Origin: an uncultured Oscillospiraceae bacterium
Lineage (GTDB): Bacteria > Bacillota > Clostridia > Oscillospirales > Oscillospiraceae
Assembly (NCBI GenBank): GCA_934659445.1
Contig: CAKUHV010000001.1
Location: forward strand, 1 to 64,000
Direction of reading: 5' to 3'
DNA length: 64,000 nucleotides
Part shown: positions 24,550 to 31,923 of the stretch, piece after piece
How positions within the stretch are numbered: position 1 is the stretch's first letter
Layout: each line of letters opens with the position of its first letter
Translations under genes and position numbers: made by a program
The notes under the pieces: model-generated
What the model saw: only the letters and a program-made list of their open reading frames with translations
What the model was told of the DNA's origin: nothing
Databases searched by the model: none

Positions 24550-25422
24550 TCAGCGCCGGTTGCCCAGATAGAACAGGGCCAGCGTGCCGGGACCGGAGTG
24601 GGCGCCGATGACGGGGCCCACATAGTTGATGCGCACATCCTGTACGCCCATGCGTTCCTTCACCAGGCCGGCCACATACTCCGCGTCCTCCATACAGTCG
24701 CCGTGACTGATGAACACAGTCTGGCCGGCCGGGTCGATGGCCGTCTCCTCCATGCGGTCCACCAGAGCCTTCAGAGAGGCCTTGCGTCCCCGGGCCTTGC
24801 CGATGTTCACCAGCTTGCCCCCGTCGTCCACATGGAGCACCGGCTTGATCTTCAGCATGGTGCCCACCACGGCGGTAGTGGCAGAGATGCGGCCGCCCCG
24901 CTTTAAGAAGTGCAGGTCGTCCACGGTGAACTGGTGGCACAGGTGCAGCTTGTTTTCCTCCGCCCAGTCCCGCACCTCTTCTATGCTCTTTCCCTGATCT
25001 TTCAGCTGAGCGGCGTGCCATACCAGCAGGCCCTGGCCCAGAGAGGCGCACAGGGTATCCACGGCAAAGATCTTCCGCTGGGGGTACTTCTCCCGCAGTT
25101 CCTCCGCCGCAAGGCGCGAGCTGTCATAGGTGGCGGACAGGCCGGAGGAGAAGGACAGCACCAGCACGTCGGTGCCGGACTGCAAAATGGGCTCCAGCAT
25201 GTCCAGATACTGGGAGATGTTCACGGCGGCGGTGGTGGCCACCTCCCCCTCCCGCAGCATGCGGTAGAATACCTTTGGGTCCATCTCCCGGTTGTCCGGC
25301 CAGTTGTAATAGGTCTTTCCCCCCACGGTAAAGCGCAGGGGCAGCACCTGAACGCCGGCCTTCTCCGCCATCTGGGCGGAGAGATCTGCCGAAGAATCTG
25401 TCACGATCACATAAGACGCCAT
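24550..25422 (-). CDS. DegV-family fatty-acid-binding protein
   Basis: 290 residues. It starts YVIVTDSSADLS and contains VLVLSFSSGLSATYDSS, VDTLCASLGQGLLV, LHFLKRGGRIS and FISHGDCMEDAEYV, all typical of DegV. These proteins bind a fatty acid between two domains; FakB members present it to the FakA kinase, but no fakA is in the window. The ATG follows AAGGAG. Confidence 0.92.
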   Translation of the reverse strand: MASYVIVTDSSADLSAQMAEKAGVQVLPLRFTVGGKTYYNWPDNREMDPKVFYRMLREGEVATTAAVNISQYLDMLEPILQSGTDVLVLSFSSGLSATYDSSRLAAEELREKYPQRKIFAVDTLCASLGQGLLVWHAAQLKDQGKSIEEVRDWAEENKLHLCHQFTVDDLHFLKRGGRISATTAVVGTMLKIKPVLHVDDGGKLVNIGKARGRKASLKALVDRMEETAIDPAGQTVFISHGDCMEDAEYVAGLVKERMGVQDVRINYVGPVIGAHSGPGTLALFYLGNRR

Positions 25423-25510
25423 GTCGTTTCACTCCTTGTGAATGGGTCGCCCGCAGGCGGAACTTCAGGCCGATTATATCACAGCCGCGCGGGGGATTTC
25501 AACCATACCG

Positions 25511-26455
25511 TCAGCGGCGGTTGACGCGGCGGCGGCGCAGGCGCTCCATGGCCTGCCGGTGGTTGGTCGAGCGCATCTGGGGGAATGCCTTCATCAGGCG
25601 GCCCTCGCCCAGCACCCGGCCATCCAGCTCGCCCCGCATGGAGTTGAACAGCTGCTCCAGCTCCTGCCGGCGCTGTTGCCGGCGCTGCTGCCGCTCCGCC
25701 CGCTGCAGCTCAGACTCCACCTTGTACTGGGCAATGGCCTGACGGGCGCCGTCCAGGTTCTCCTTCAGGTCGCCCCGGACGTCCTCGCTCCAGTCCTCCA
25801 TGCCCTCTTTGAAGTCCTGCACGCTCTCCTTGAAGTCGGCGCCCTTCTCCGCGGCGTCCAGCACCCTGTCGGCCAGGTTCTCGCCGAGCTCGTTGGAGGT
25901 CTCCCGGATCCTGGCGGCCAGCTGGTCGATGTGCTCCAGCTTGCGGTTCAGCTTGGCGATGGTGCTCACCGTGGCGGCCAGATCCACCGCCATGCCGGCG
26001 GCGAATATCCCCAGCAGCACCCAGCCCAGCCCCCGGGGCACCAGAGCGATGAGCCACTGAATGGTGGGGTGCAGGATGTCCACCACGAACAGGCAGGCCA
26101 GACCCCAGGCGATGGAGAATTTCAGGCAGATGTAGCCGCCGATGTTGAAGGGGTCGTCGGAGTAGTCCCACCAGCGCTGGTGGAACAGCTTCTCCAGCAC
26201 AAAGCCGGTGACCAGCTCCAGCAGAGAGGTCAGCACCACCGCCCCCAGGAACAGCAGGATGAAGTGCTGCTTCAGGGGGGTCAGGCAGGCCAGGATGATG
26301 ACCACGCCGAAGCCGTAAATGGGGCACACCGGCCCGTTCAGAAAGCCCCGGTTTACAAACTTGCCCGTCTGAAGGGCGGCGTAGCTCACCTCGGTGCACC
26401 AGCCGAGGAAGGCGTATATAAAGAAAATGCACAGGAACTGATACAGCTGGCCCAT
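25511..26455 (-). CDS. CmpB-like (putative ABC-transporter type IV, PF06541) membrane protein
   Basis: 314 residues. The N-terminal 165 residues carry about five membrane helices with FIYAFLGWCTEVSYAALQTGKFVNRGFLNGP, YGFGVV and WWDYSDDPFNIGGYICLKFSIAWG, the conserved core of PF06541. The C-terminal 145 residues are soluble, helical and highly charged, probably coiled coil, ending in an Arg-rich tail. Function unknown. The start at 26455 follows GGAGG; the upstream frame to 26635 crosses the promoter and terminator. Confidence 0.85.
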   Translation of the reverse strand: MGQLYQFLCIFFIYAFLGWCTEVSYAALQTGKFVNRGFLNGPVCPIYGFGVVIILACLTPLKQHFILLFLGAVVLTSLLELVTGFVLEKLFHQRWWDYSDDPFNIGGYICLKFSIAWGLACLFVVDILHPTIQWLIALVPRGLGWVLLGIFAAGMAVDLAATVSTIAKLNRKLEHIDQLAARIRETSNELGENLADRVLDAAEKGADFKESVQDFKEGMEDWSEDVRGDLKENLDGARQAIAQYKVESELQRAERQQRRQQRRQELEQLFNSMRGELDGRVLGEGRLMKAFPQMRSTNHRQAMERLRRRRVNRR

Positions 26456-26493
26456 ATGAATATCCTCCGTTAAGATTTCATAATGTGTGCTAC

Positions 26494-26522
26494 AGTATAA
26501 TGGTTTCCCGAAAAAAAGTCCA
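26494..26522 (-). promoter_or_regulatory. Promoter of the cmpB-like/degV/prmA run
   Basis: Minus strand -35 TGGACT (26517-26522), 17-nt spacer, -10 TATACT (26494-26499), about 32 nt from the likely start site to the ATG. Confidence 0.6.
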
Positions 26523-26561
26523 GCATTTCCCGCCTGTGGACATCTTTTCCGGCTTTTGGAC

Positions 26562-26601
26562 GGAAAACTGCCCTCCGGACGGCAGTCCGGGGGGCAGTTT
26601 G
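26562..26601 (-). terminator. Terminator of the dipeptidase gene
   Basis: Stem of about 16 bp (26565-26580 with 26585-26600, including G-U pairs), then TTTTCC on the minus strand. Located 7 nt past the stop. Confidence 0.8.
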
Positions 26602-26607
26602 CACCGT

Positions 26608-28056
26608 TTATCTGCTGCGCCTGAGCACCTCGCACACCAGCTCATAGGTCCGCTGGGTGGACGGCACGTTCAGCCGCTCCCGGGGAGAGTGGACATCATG
26701 CAGCTCCGGCCCCAGGGACACGGCATCCATCCCCGGGAACTTCTCCGTCAGCAGGCCGCACTCCAGCCCGCCGTGGGTCCCGGCGATGACGCCCTTCCTG
26801 CCGTACACCGCCTCATAGGCGCCGACCACCGTGTCCCGCAGCCGGGACTGGCGCTGATACTGCCAGGCGGGGTACTCGCTGCGCTTGTCCACCCTGCCGC
26901 CGGCATACTCCACGATAGACCGCACCCGCTGCTCCAGCATGGCCTTCTGGCTGGCCACGGAGGAGCGCACCGCATAGCTGAAGTGCAGCCCGTCCCCTTC
27001 CAGCGCCATGACCCCCAGGTTCAGAGAGGTCTGCACCAGCCCGGGGAAGTCGGCGCTCATGGCCTGTACCCCCTGGGGCAGGGCCAGTAGCACATGGAGC
27101 ATCCGGCCGGTGGTCTGGGCATCCAGCGCGGCGGCAAGGTCCGCCTGCTCGCAGGTCAGGGTGATGCCGTCATCACAGCCGGCGTACTCATTCTTCAAAA
27201 TGGCGTCAAACTCCCGAACGAACGCCTGGAACTCCTCCCCGCTCCCGGCGGGGACGGCGGCCAGCGCCTCGCTCCGGGGGCAGATCACGTTGTCGAATCT
27301 CCCGCCCCGGATGTCCGCCAGACGCAGACCGGGGAACTTCTCCATGGCGGAGTACAGCACCCGGCCCATCTGCTGGTTGGCGGAGGCTCGGCCCAGGTTG
27401 ATGTCGCAGCCGGAGTGGCCCCCGTGCAGGCCGGAGAGGGTCACACGGAAGCCTGTCTCCCCCGTCAGGGGCTGCTTTTCTCCGGGCAGCAGGCAGTCCA
27501 GCCGCATCCCACCGGCACAGCAGACGGTGAATACCCCCTCCTCCTCAGAGTCCAGATTCAGCAGCCTCCGGCTGTTCAGGCCCGCGGGGTCCAGAGCGTG
27601 GGCGCCGTCCATGCCCACCTCCTCCTCCACGGTGAACACCGCCTCGATGGGGGGATGGGGCAGGGTGTCGTCGGACAGGATAGCCAGGATCATGGCCACG
27701 GCGATGCCGTTGTCGCCCCCCAGAGTAGTCCTGTCCGCCCAGACCCACTCGCCGTCGGTGTGCAGGGCGACGCCCTCCTTGGCCATGTCTCTGGTGCAGT
27801 CGTCGGTCTTGGCGCACACCATGTCCATATGTCCCTGAAGCATGATGGGGGCAGCGTCCTCATATCCGGCGGAGCCGTCCTTCCAGATGACCACGTTGTT
27901 GCAGGGCTCCTGCCGGCAGCGCAGTCCCAGCTTTTTGGCGTAGCTGACGCACAGGTCGCTGATCTGCTTTGTGTTGCCGCTGCCGTGGGGCACGGAACAC
28001 AGGGCCTCGAAATACTCAAACACCTTTGCGGGCTTCAGCCCGGATAAAACCGCCAT
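26608..28056 (-). CDS. pepD: Aminoacyl-histidine dipeptidase, M20 family
   Basis: 482 residues. Zinc-site motifs of the M20/PepD family are visible: LQGHMDMVC (first His, Asp), TLGGDNGIAVAM (bridging Asp), TVEEEVGMDGA (catalytic and metal Glu), LLNLDSEEEG and GTHGGLECGLL near the end. SGLHGGHSGCDI marks the dimerisation domain. It cleaves Xaa-His and other dipeptides in the cytosol. The ATG follows AGGAGG. Confidence 0.92.
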   Translation of the reverse strand: MAVLSGLKPAKVFEYFEALCSVPHGSGNTKQISDLCVSYAKKLGLRCRQEPCNNVVIWKDGSAGYEDAAPIMLQGHMDMVCAKTDDCTRDMAKEGVALHTDGEWVWADRTTLGGDNGIAVAMILAILSDDTLPHPPIEAVFTVEEEVGMDGAHALDPAGLNSRRLLNLDSEEEGVFTVCCAGGMRLDCLLPGEKQPLTGETGFRVTLSGLHGGHSGCDINLGRASANQQMGRVLYSAMEKFPGLRLADIRGGRFDNVICPRSEALAAVPAGSGEEFQAFVREFDAILKNEYAGCDDGITLTCEQADLAAALDAQTTGRMLHVLLALPQGVQAMSADFPGLVQTSLNLGVMALEGDGLHFSYAVRSSVASQKAMLEQRVRSIVEYAGGRVDKRSEYPAWQYQRQSRLRDTVVGAYEAVYGRKGVIAGTHGGLECGLLTEKFPGMDAVSLGPELHDVHSPRERLNVPSTQRTYELVCEVLRRSR

Positions 28057-28135
28057 AGCTATCCTCCTGTGGGCGCTCCGCGCCCGTTTTGATCCTGTAC
28101 GCCCGGCGCGGACAGCGCCGGGTCCTTCGCCCCCT

Positions 28136-28163
28136 ATGATAGCAGAATCCCCGCCCTTGTCAA
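28136..28163 (-). promoter_or_regulatory. pepD promoter
   Basis: Minus strand -35 TTGACA (28158-28163), 16-nt spacer, -10 TATCAT (28136-28141). The -35 overlaps that of the divergent promoter. A GC-rich 8-bp hairpin (28102-28122) lies in the leader. Confidence 0.75.
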
Positions 28164-28185
28164 GGCCGCCCGGCCGTGGTATGAT
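28157..28185 (+). promoter_or_regulatory. Nucleoside hydrolase promoter
   Basis: -35 TTGTCA (28157-28162), 17-nt spacer, -10 TATGAT (28180-28185), sharing its -35 bases with the pepD promoter on the other strand. Confidence 0.7.
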
Positions 28186-28259
28186 GGGTGCCGGCGGCCG
28201 TCTCCGGCCGCATCATCCCAGGTCGCGGCGGCGCAGGCCGCCAGGAAAGGAGCTTTCCC

Positions 28260-29261
28260 ATGGCAGAAAAGAAAAAGATCATTTTGGATGTGGACACTGG
28301 CACTGATGACGCCATCGCCATCATGACAGCCTATCTGGACCCCGGACTTGACCTGCTGGCCGTGTGCACCGTGGCGGGCAACAAGCCCCTGCCCTATACC
28401 ACGGAGAACACCCTGCGGGTGCGGGACGTGCTGCAGGCGGACTTCCCCGTCTATAAGGGCTGCGCCACCCCCATGGTGTCCACCCTGCTGCCCAACCGCC
28501 ACGGCGGCTACTCCGGTCAGCGCACCATGGTAGCGGGCATGGACAAGCCCATCGAGATCCACACCGACTATCTGGAGCTGCCTCCCTCCACCCGCACGGT
28601 GGAGAAGGAGCACGCCGTCTGGTTCTATATCGACACCCTGATGCGCAGCGCCGGGGACATCACCCTGGTCCCCGTGGGCCCCCTGACCAACATCGCCATG
28701 GCCATGCGGCTGGAGCCGGAGATCTGCAAGAAGATCCGCGAGATCGTCCTGATGGGCGGCGGCTACCAGCGCACCAACACCACCGCCGCCGCCGAGTTCA
28801 ACATCTGGGCCGACCCTGAGGCCGCCCAGATCGTTATGGACAGCGGCTGTCCCATCCGCATCATCCCCCTGGACGCCACCCACCACGGGGGCTGCATCAA
28901 CTCCGACGAGAGCCGCGAATTCCGCGCCCTGGGCACCGCCCTGGGCAAGGCGGTGGCCGACTGCGTGGACCACCGCATCCTGGCCTACAGCCACCTGCAG
29001 CCCATGGACCGGCTGGACTCCGCCCCCATCCACGACGCTCTGGCCGTGTGCGCTGTGGCCCACCCGGAGATCATCACCAAGTCCATCTTCACCCGGGTGG
29101 ACATCGACATCTCCGGCGGCTTTGCCGACGGGCAGACCATCGTGGACCCCCGGACCTACACCGACCGGCCCAAGAACGCCACCTTCGCTCTGGACGCCGA
29201 CCGGGAGATGTTTGCCCGCTGGATGATGGACTGCATCAGGAGCTTCCGGCCCAAACAGTAA
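28260..29261 (+). CDS. Inosine/uridine-preferring nucleoside hydrolase
   Basis: 333 residues. The N-terminal calcium and ribose site is DVDTGTDDAIAIM (usual form DTDPGIDDAxA). VPVGPLTNIAMAM, EFNIWADPEAAQIV and a C-terminal HDALAVCAVAHPEI complete the family motifs. It hydrolyses the N-glycosidic bond of nucleosides for salvage. The ATG at 28260 follows AAGGAG; the upstream in-frame ATG at 28188 sits on top of the promoter. Confidence 0.9.
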   Translation: MAEKKKIILDVDTGTDDAIAIMTAYLDPGLDLLAVCTVAGNKPLPYTTENTLRVRDVLQADFPVYKGCATPMVSTLLPNRHGGYSGQRTMVAGMDKPIEIHTDYLELPPSTRTVEKEHAVWFYIDTLMRSAGDITLVPVGPLTNIAMAMRLEPEICKKIREIVLMGGGYQRTNTTAAAEFNIWADPEAAQIVMDSGCPIRIIPLDATHHGGCINSDESREFRALGTALGKAVADCVDHRILAYSHLQPMDRLDSAPIHDALAVCAVAHPEIITKSIFTRVDIDISGGFADGQTIVDPRTYTDRPKNATFALDADREMFARWMMDCIRSFRPKQ

Positions 29262-29267
29262 AAATCA

Positions 29268-29292
29268 GCCCCCGGCCTGATGGCCGGGGGCT
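29268..29292. terminator. Bidirectional terminator between the nucleoside hydrolase and Rrf2 genes
   Basis: 11-bp stem AGCCCCCGGCC with complement around TGAT. On the minus strand GATTTTTAC follows, so it serves the convergent Rrf2 gene at least. Confidence 0.7.
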
Positions 29293-29294
29293 GT

Positions 29295-29340
29295 TGAGAC
29301 TGTCGAAAAAGTGGCGAAGTGGCGAAGCCGTTCTTTCGAT
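29295..29340 (+). repeat. Repeat family A, partial copy 3
   Basis: Starts GAGACTGTCGAAAAAGTGGC like the other copies, carries a tandem duplication of GTGGCGAA, then a degraded right arm GCCGTTCTTTCGA. Only the first hairpin survives. It abuts the Rrf2 stop codon. Confidence 0.6.
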
Positions 29341-29344
29341 GGCT

Positions 29345-29776
29345 TCAGATCACATAGTCAAAGCCGGCATCCTCCCGCCGGGTCAGGTCGGCGATGGTGA
29401 ACCTGTCCAGATAGTCGTTCACCAGATCGTTCAGCCCCTGCCACAGGGACAGGGTGCGGCACTGGGCAGCCCGGGGACAGGGAGCGCCGCCCTTCTCCAG
29501 ACAGGCCACCGGGGCCAGCGAGCCCTCCATCAGCCGGATGATCTCCCCCGCCGTATACTGGTCGGGCGAGCCCACCATCCGGTAGCCGCCGCCCTTGCCC
29601 CGCACCCCCTCCAGCACGCGGGCCTTCACCAGCTCCTTGACGATGCTCTCCAGATATTTTTCGGAGATCTCCTGCCGGGCTGCGATCTCCTTCAGGGGGA
29701 TATAGCCCTCCCCCTGGTGTTCCGCCATATCCACCAACACCCGCAGGGCGTACCGCCCCTTTGTGGAGATCATCAT
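29345..29776 (-). CDS. Rrf2-family transcriptional regulator (IscR/CymR-like)
   Basis: 143 residues. The winged helix begins MISTKGRYALRVLVDMAEHQ with IPLKEIAARQEISEKYLESIVKELVKA (recognition helix) and RGKGGGYRMVGSP (wing). Three cysteines at 92, 100 and 106 form CX7CX5C, close to the CX5CX5C cluster site of IscR, so it may sense Fe-S clusters or cysteine status. It is divergent from cysK and has dyads in both promoters, which points to a CymR-like repressor of cysteine synthesis that also represses itself. Confidence 0.85.
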   Translation of the reverse strand: MMISTKGRYALRVLVDMAEHQGEGYIPLKEIAARQEISEKYLESIVKELVKARVLEGVRGKGGGYRMVGSPDQYTAGEIIRLMEGSLAPVACLEKGGAPCPRAAQCRTLSLWQGLNDLVNDYLDRFTIADLTRREDAGFDYVI

Positions 29777-29901
29777 AAAAAAGCCGCCTTTCTCTGCGCT
29801 CCGCCCCAGACTCCGGGCTGCGGAGCGCCGTTTTTTGTTTCTTTTCTCGTTCCCCCGCCCCCCACAGGCGGGGACGCAGGTCCTTCGGTTTTGTTATACC
29901 T

Positions 29902-29930
29902 ATTATACCAAACGGTTGATAGGATTTCAA
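29902..29930 (-). promoter_or_regulatory. Promoter of the Rrf2 gene with overlapping dyad
   Basis: Minus strand -35 TTGAAA (29925-29930), 17-nt spacer, -10 TATAAT (29902-29907). An imperfect dyad CCTATTATACC / GGTTGATAGG (29899-29923) overlaps both elements and resembles half-sites in the cysK operator. Confidence 0.65.
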
Positions 29931-29952
29931 CGTAAATTTTTCCATTTTTCTC

Positions 29953-29981
29953 TTGACATTTCTGGTAGCTCGATGTAGAAT
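29953..29981 (+). promoter_or_regulatory. cysK promoter
   Basis: -35 TTGACA (29953-29958), 17-nt spacer, -10 TAGAAT (29976-29981). Confidence 0.85.
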
Positions 29982-30012
29982 ACCGACAAACCTATATGAA
30001 AGGTTGGTATTT
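29979..30012 (+). promoter_or_regulatory. Candidate Rrf2 operator at the cysK start site
   Basis: Dyad AATACC-N4-AACCT...AGGTT-GGTATT spanning the predicted transcription start, where a bound repressor would block initiation. The rest of 29777-30112 shows no gene. Confidence 0.6.
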
Positions 30013-30112
30013 GAACGGGCTACCTCCTGCTTTGCTGCCGATGTCGGCCCCGTGAGACTTTTGAACGTCCGTAAGCGATCATTCTGAATATTACGATAGG
30101 AGTGATATTGTT

Positions 30113-31045
30113 ATGAGTAAGATCTATACCTCCGCCGACCAGCTGATCGGCCATACCCCCCTGCTGGAGCTGACCCACATCGAAGCCGCCGAAAAGCTTC
30201 AGGCCAGGATTCTGGCCAAGCTGGAGTATTTCAATCCCGCCGGCAGCGTGAAGGACCGCATCGGCAAGGCCATGATCGACGATGCCGAGGCCCGGGGCCT
30301 GCTGAAGCCCGGCTCCGTCATCATCGAGCCCACCTCCGGCAACACCGGCATCGGGCTGGCCAGCGTGGCCGCCGCCCGGGGCTACCGCATCATCATCGTC
30401 ATGCCCGAGACCATGAGCGTGGAGCGCCGCCAGATCATGAAGGCCTACGGCGCCGAGCTGGTGCTGACCGAGGGCGCCAAGGGCATGAAGGGCGCCATCG
30501 CCAAGGCCGACGAGCTGGCCCGCGAGATCCCCAACAGCTTTGTGCCCGGCCAGTTCGTCAACCCCGCCAACCCCAAGGCCCACTACGAGACCACCGGCCC
30601 CGAGATCTGGGAGGACACCGACGGCAAGGTCGACTTCTTCGTGGCCGGCGTGGGCACCGGCGGCACCATCACCGGCACCGGCCGCTATCTGAAGGAGAAG
30701 AACCCCGCCGTTAAGGTGGTGGCGGTAGAGCCCGCCACCTCCCCCGTGCTCAGCAAGGGCGTTGCGGGATCCCACAAGATCCAGGGCATCGGCGCGGGCT
30801 TCGTCCCCGAGGTGCTGGACACCAAGGTGTACGACGAGATCATCCCCGTGGAAAACGACGACGCCTTTGCCGCCGGCAAGCTGATCGGCCACAAGGAGGG
30901 CGTTCTGGTGGGCATCTCTGCCGGGGCGGCGGTTTGGGCCGCCATCCAGCTGGCCAAGCGGCCGGAGAACAAGGGGAAGAACATTGTGGTCCTGCTGCCC
31001 GACACCGGCGACCGCTACCTGTCCACCCCCCTGTTTCAGGACTGA
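30113..31045 (+). CDS. cysK: Cysteine synthase (O-acetylserine sulfhydrylase)
   Basis: 310 residues of fold-type II PLP enzyme. The PLP lysine is in [11 protein letters not shown] (about residue 46), the substrate loop is [12 protein letters not shown] and the phosphate loop is [38 protein letters not shown] is typical of CysK. It makes cysteine from O-acetylserine and sulfide. Regulation by the divergent Rrf2 protein is inferred from the operator at the start site. Confidence 0.95.
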   Translation: MSKIYTSADQLIGHTPLLELTHIEAAEKLQARILAKLEYFNPAGSVKDRIGKAMIDDAEARGLLKPGSVIIEPTSGNTGIGLASVAAARGYRIIIVMPETMSVERRQIMKAYGAELVLTEGAKGMKGAIAKADELAREIPNSFVPGQFVNPANPKAHYETTGPEIWEDTDGKVDFFVAGVGTGGTITGTGRYLKEKNPAVKVVAVEPATSPVLSKGVAGSHKIQGIGAGFVPEVLDTKVYDEIIPVENDDAFAAGKLIGHKEGVLVGISAGAAVWAAIQLAKRPENKGKNIVVLLPDTGDRYLSTPLFQD

Positions 31046-31056
31046 TACGCAATAAC

Positions 31057-31096
31057 AGCAAGGGCCCGCCTGCACAGCAGGCGGGTCCTTGCTTTT
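31057..31096 (+). terminator. cysK terminator
   Basis: 17-bp stem AGCAAGGGCCCGCCTGC with complement (one G-U), followed by TTTTCCTCTT. Confidence 0.85.
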
Positions 31097-31129
31097 CCTC
31101 TTGCCCGGCGGGGAAAAAGGAGCTATACT

Positions 31130-31780
31130 ATGAAAAACATCACTTCGCCCCCGGCGGGGAGCAAGGAGGACATGACCATGGCAGGAACGGTACATCCGGC
31201 AGAGAATCCCCTGCTGGTGCAGCAGGCGGAACAGGAGGCGGCCAGCGCCGCCCGGCAGCTGGCCCAGGCGGCCCATCTCCATCGCGGCCAGATCGTGGTG
31301 GTGGGGTGCAGCACCAGCGAGGTGGTGGGCCATCAGGTGGGCAGCTGGTCCACACCGGAGGTGGCCCAAGCCATCTTCCGGGGGCTGAACGGCGTGTTCG
31401 CCCCCATGGGAGTGTATATCGCCGCCCAGTGCTGCGAGCATCTGAACCGCGCCCTGATCGTGGAGCACGAGGCCGTGCCTGACGGGGAGATCGTCAATGT
31501 GCTGCCCCAGCCCAAGGCGGGCAGCTCCTTCGCCACGGCAGCCTATGAGAGCTTCCGCCATCCCGTGGCTCTGGAGGAGATCCGGGCCGACGCCGGGCTG
31601 GACATCGGCGGCACCCTTATCGGGATGCACCTGAAAAAGGTGGCGGTGCCTGTCCGGCTGGAGCAGGACCACATTGGTCAGGCCATTCTTCTGGCCGCCC
31701 GCACCCGGCCCAAATTCATCGGCGGTGACCGGGCCATCTACGACGAGAGGCTGAAGGACGGCTACCCTTACTTTGACTGA
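31130..31780 (+). CDS. UPF0340 / YwlG-family protein
   Basis: 216 residues. Conserved stretches are VVVGCSTSEVVGHQVG, PMGVYIAAQCCEHLNRALIVE, PQPKAGSSFATAAYE and DIGGTLIGMHLKKVAVPVR, the UPF0340 (DUF436, TIGR01440) signature. The function is unknown; the CGSTSEV-like loop suggests nucleotide or phosphate binding. The ATG follows AAGGAG. It sits between two strong terminators; no promoter is obvious. Confidence 0.85.
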   Translation: MKNITSPPAGSKEDMTMAGTVHPAENPLLVQQAEQEAASAARQLAQAAHLHRGQIVVVGCSTSEVVGHQVGSWSTPEVAQAIFRGLNGVFAPMGVYIAAQCCEHLNRALIVEHEAVPDGEIVNVLPQPKAGSSFATAAYESFRHPVALEEIRADAGLDIGGTLIGMHLKKVAVPVRLEQDHIGQAILLAARTRPKFIGGDRAIYDERLKDGYPYFD

Positions 31781-31785
31781 GTTGT

Positions 31786-31825
31786 AAAAAACTGCTCCCC
31801 CGGCGCTGCCGGGGGAGCAGTTTTT
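31786..31825 (+). terminator. Terminator after the UPF0340 gene
   Basis: 18-bp perfect stem (AAAAACTGCTCCCCCGGC with complement) and 4-nt loop ending in TTTTT. Effective in both directions. Confidence 0.9.
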
Positions 31826-31838
31826 ACTCCTAATCCAT

Positions 31839-31920
31839 CCCTTTCGTGCTCCCCGCCACGCAGAGGGCGGGGAGCACAGGTATCCCCTCTGCAAGGGAAC
31901 ACGAAATGAAATCGGGGGGC
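31839..31920. repeat. Structured intergenic repeat, family B, copy 1
   Basis: Outer arms TTTCGTGCTCCC and GGGAACACGAAA pair over about 60 nt, and an inner GTGCTCCCCGCC / GGGCGGGGAGCAC hairpin is nested within. The same layout and much of the same sequence recur at 43617-43701. It fills the gap between the terminator and putP. Confidence 0.75.
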
Positions 31921-31923
31921 TTT

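Noticed and set aside
29299-29340. Possible small CRISPR-like repeat (GTGGCGAA twice)
   Set aside because: Only two 8-bp tandem units inside a degraded hairpin; no regular spacers. No CRISPR array was found anywhere in the window.
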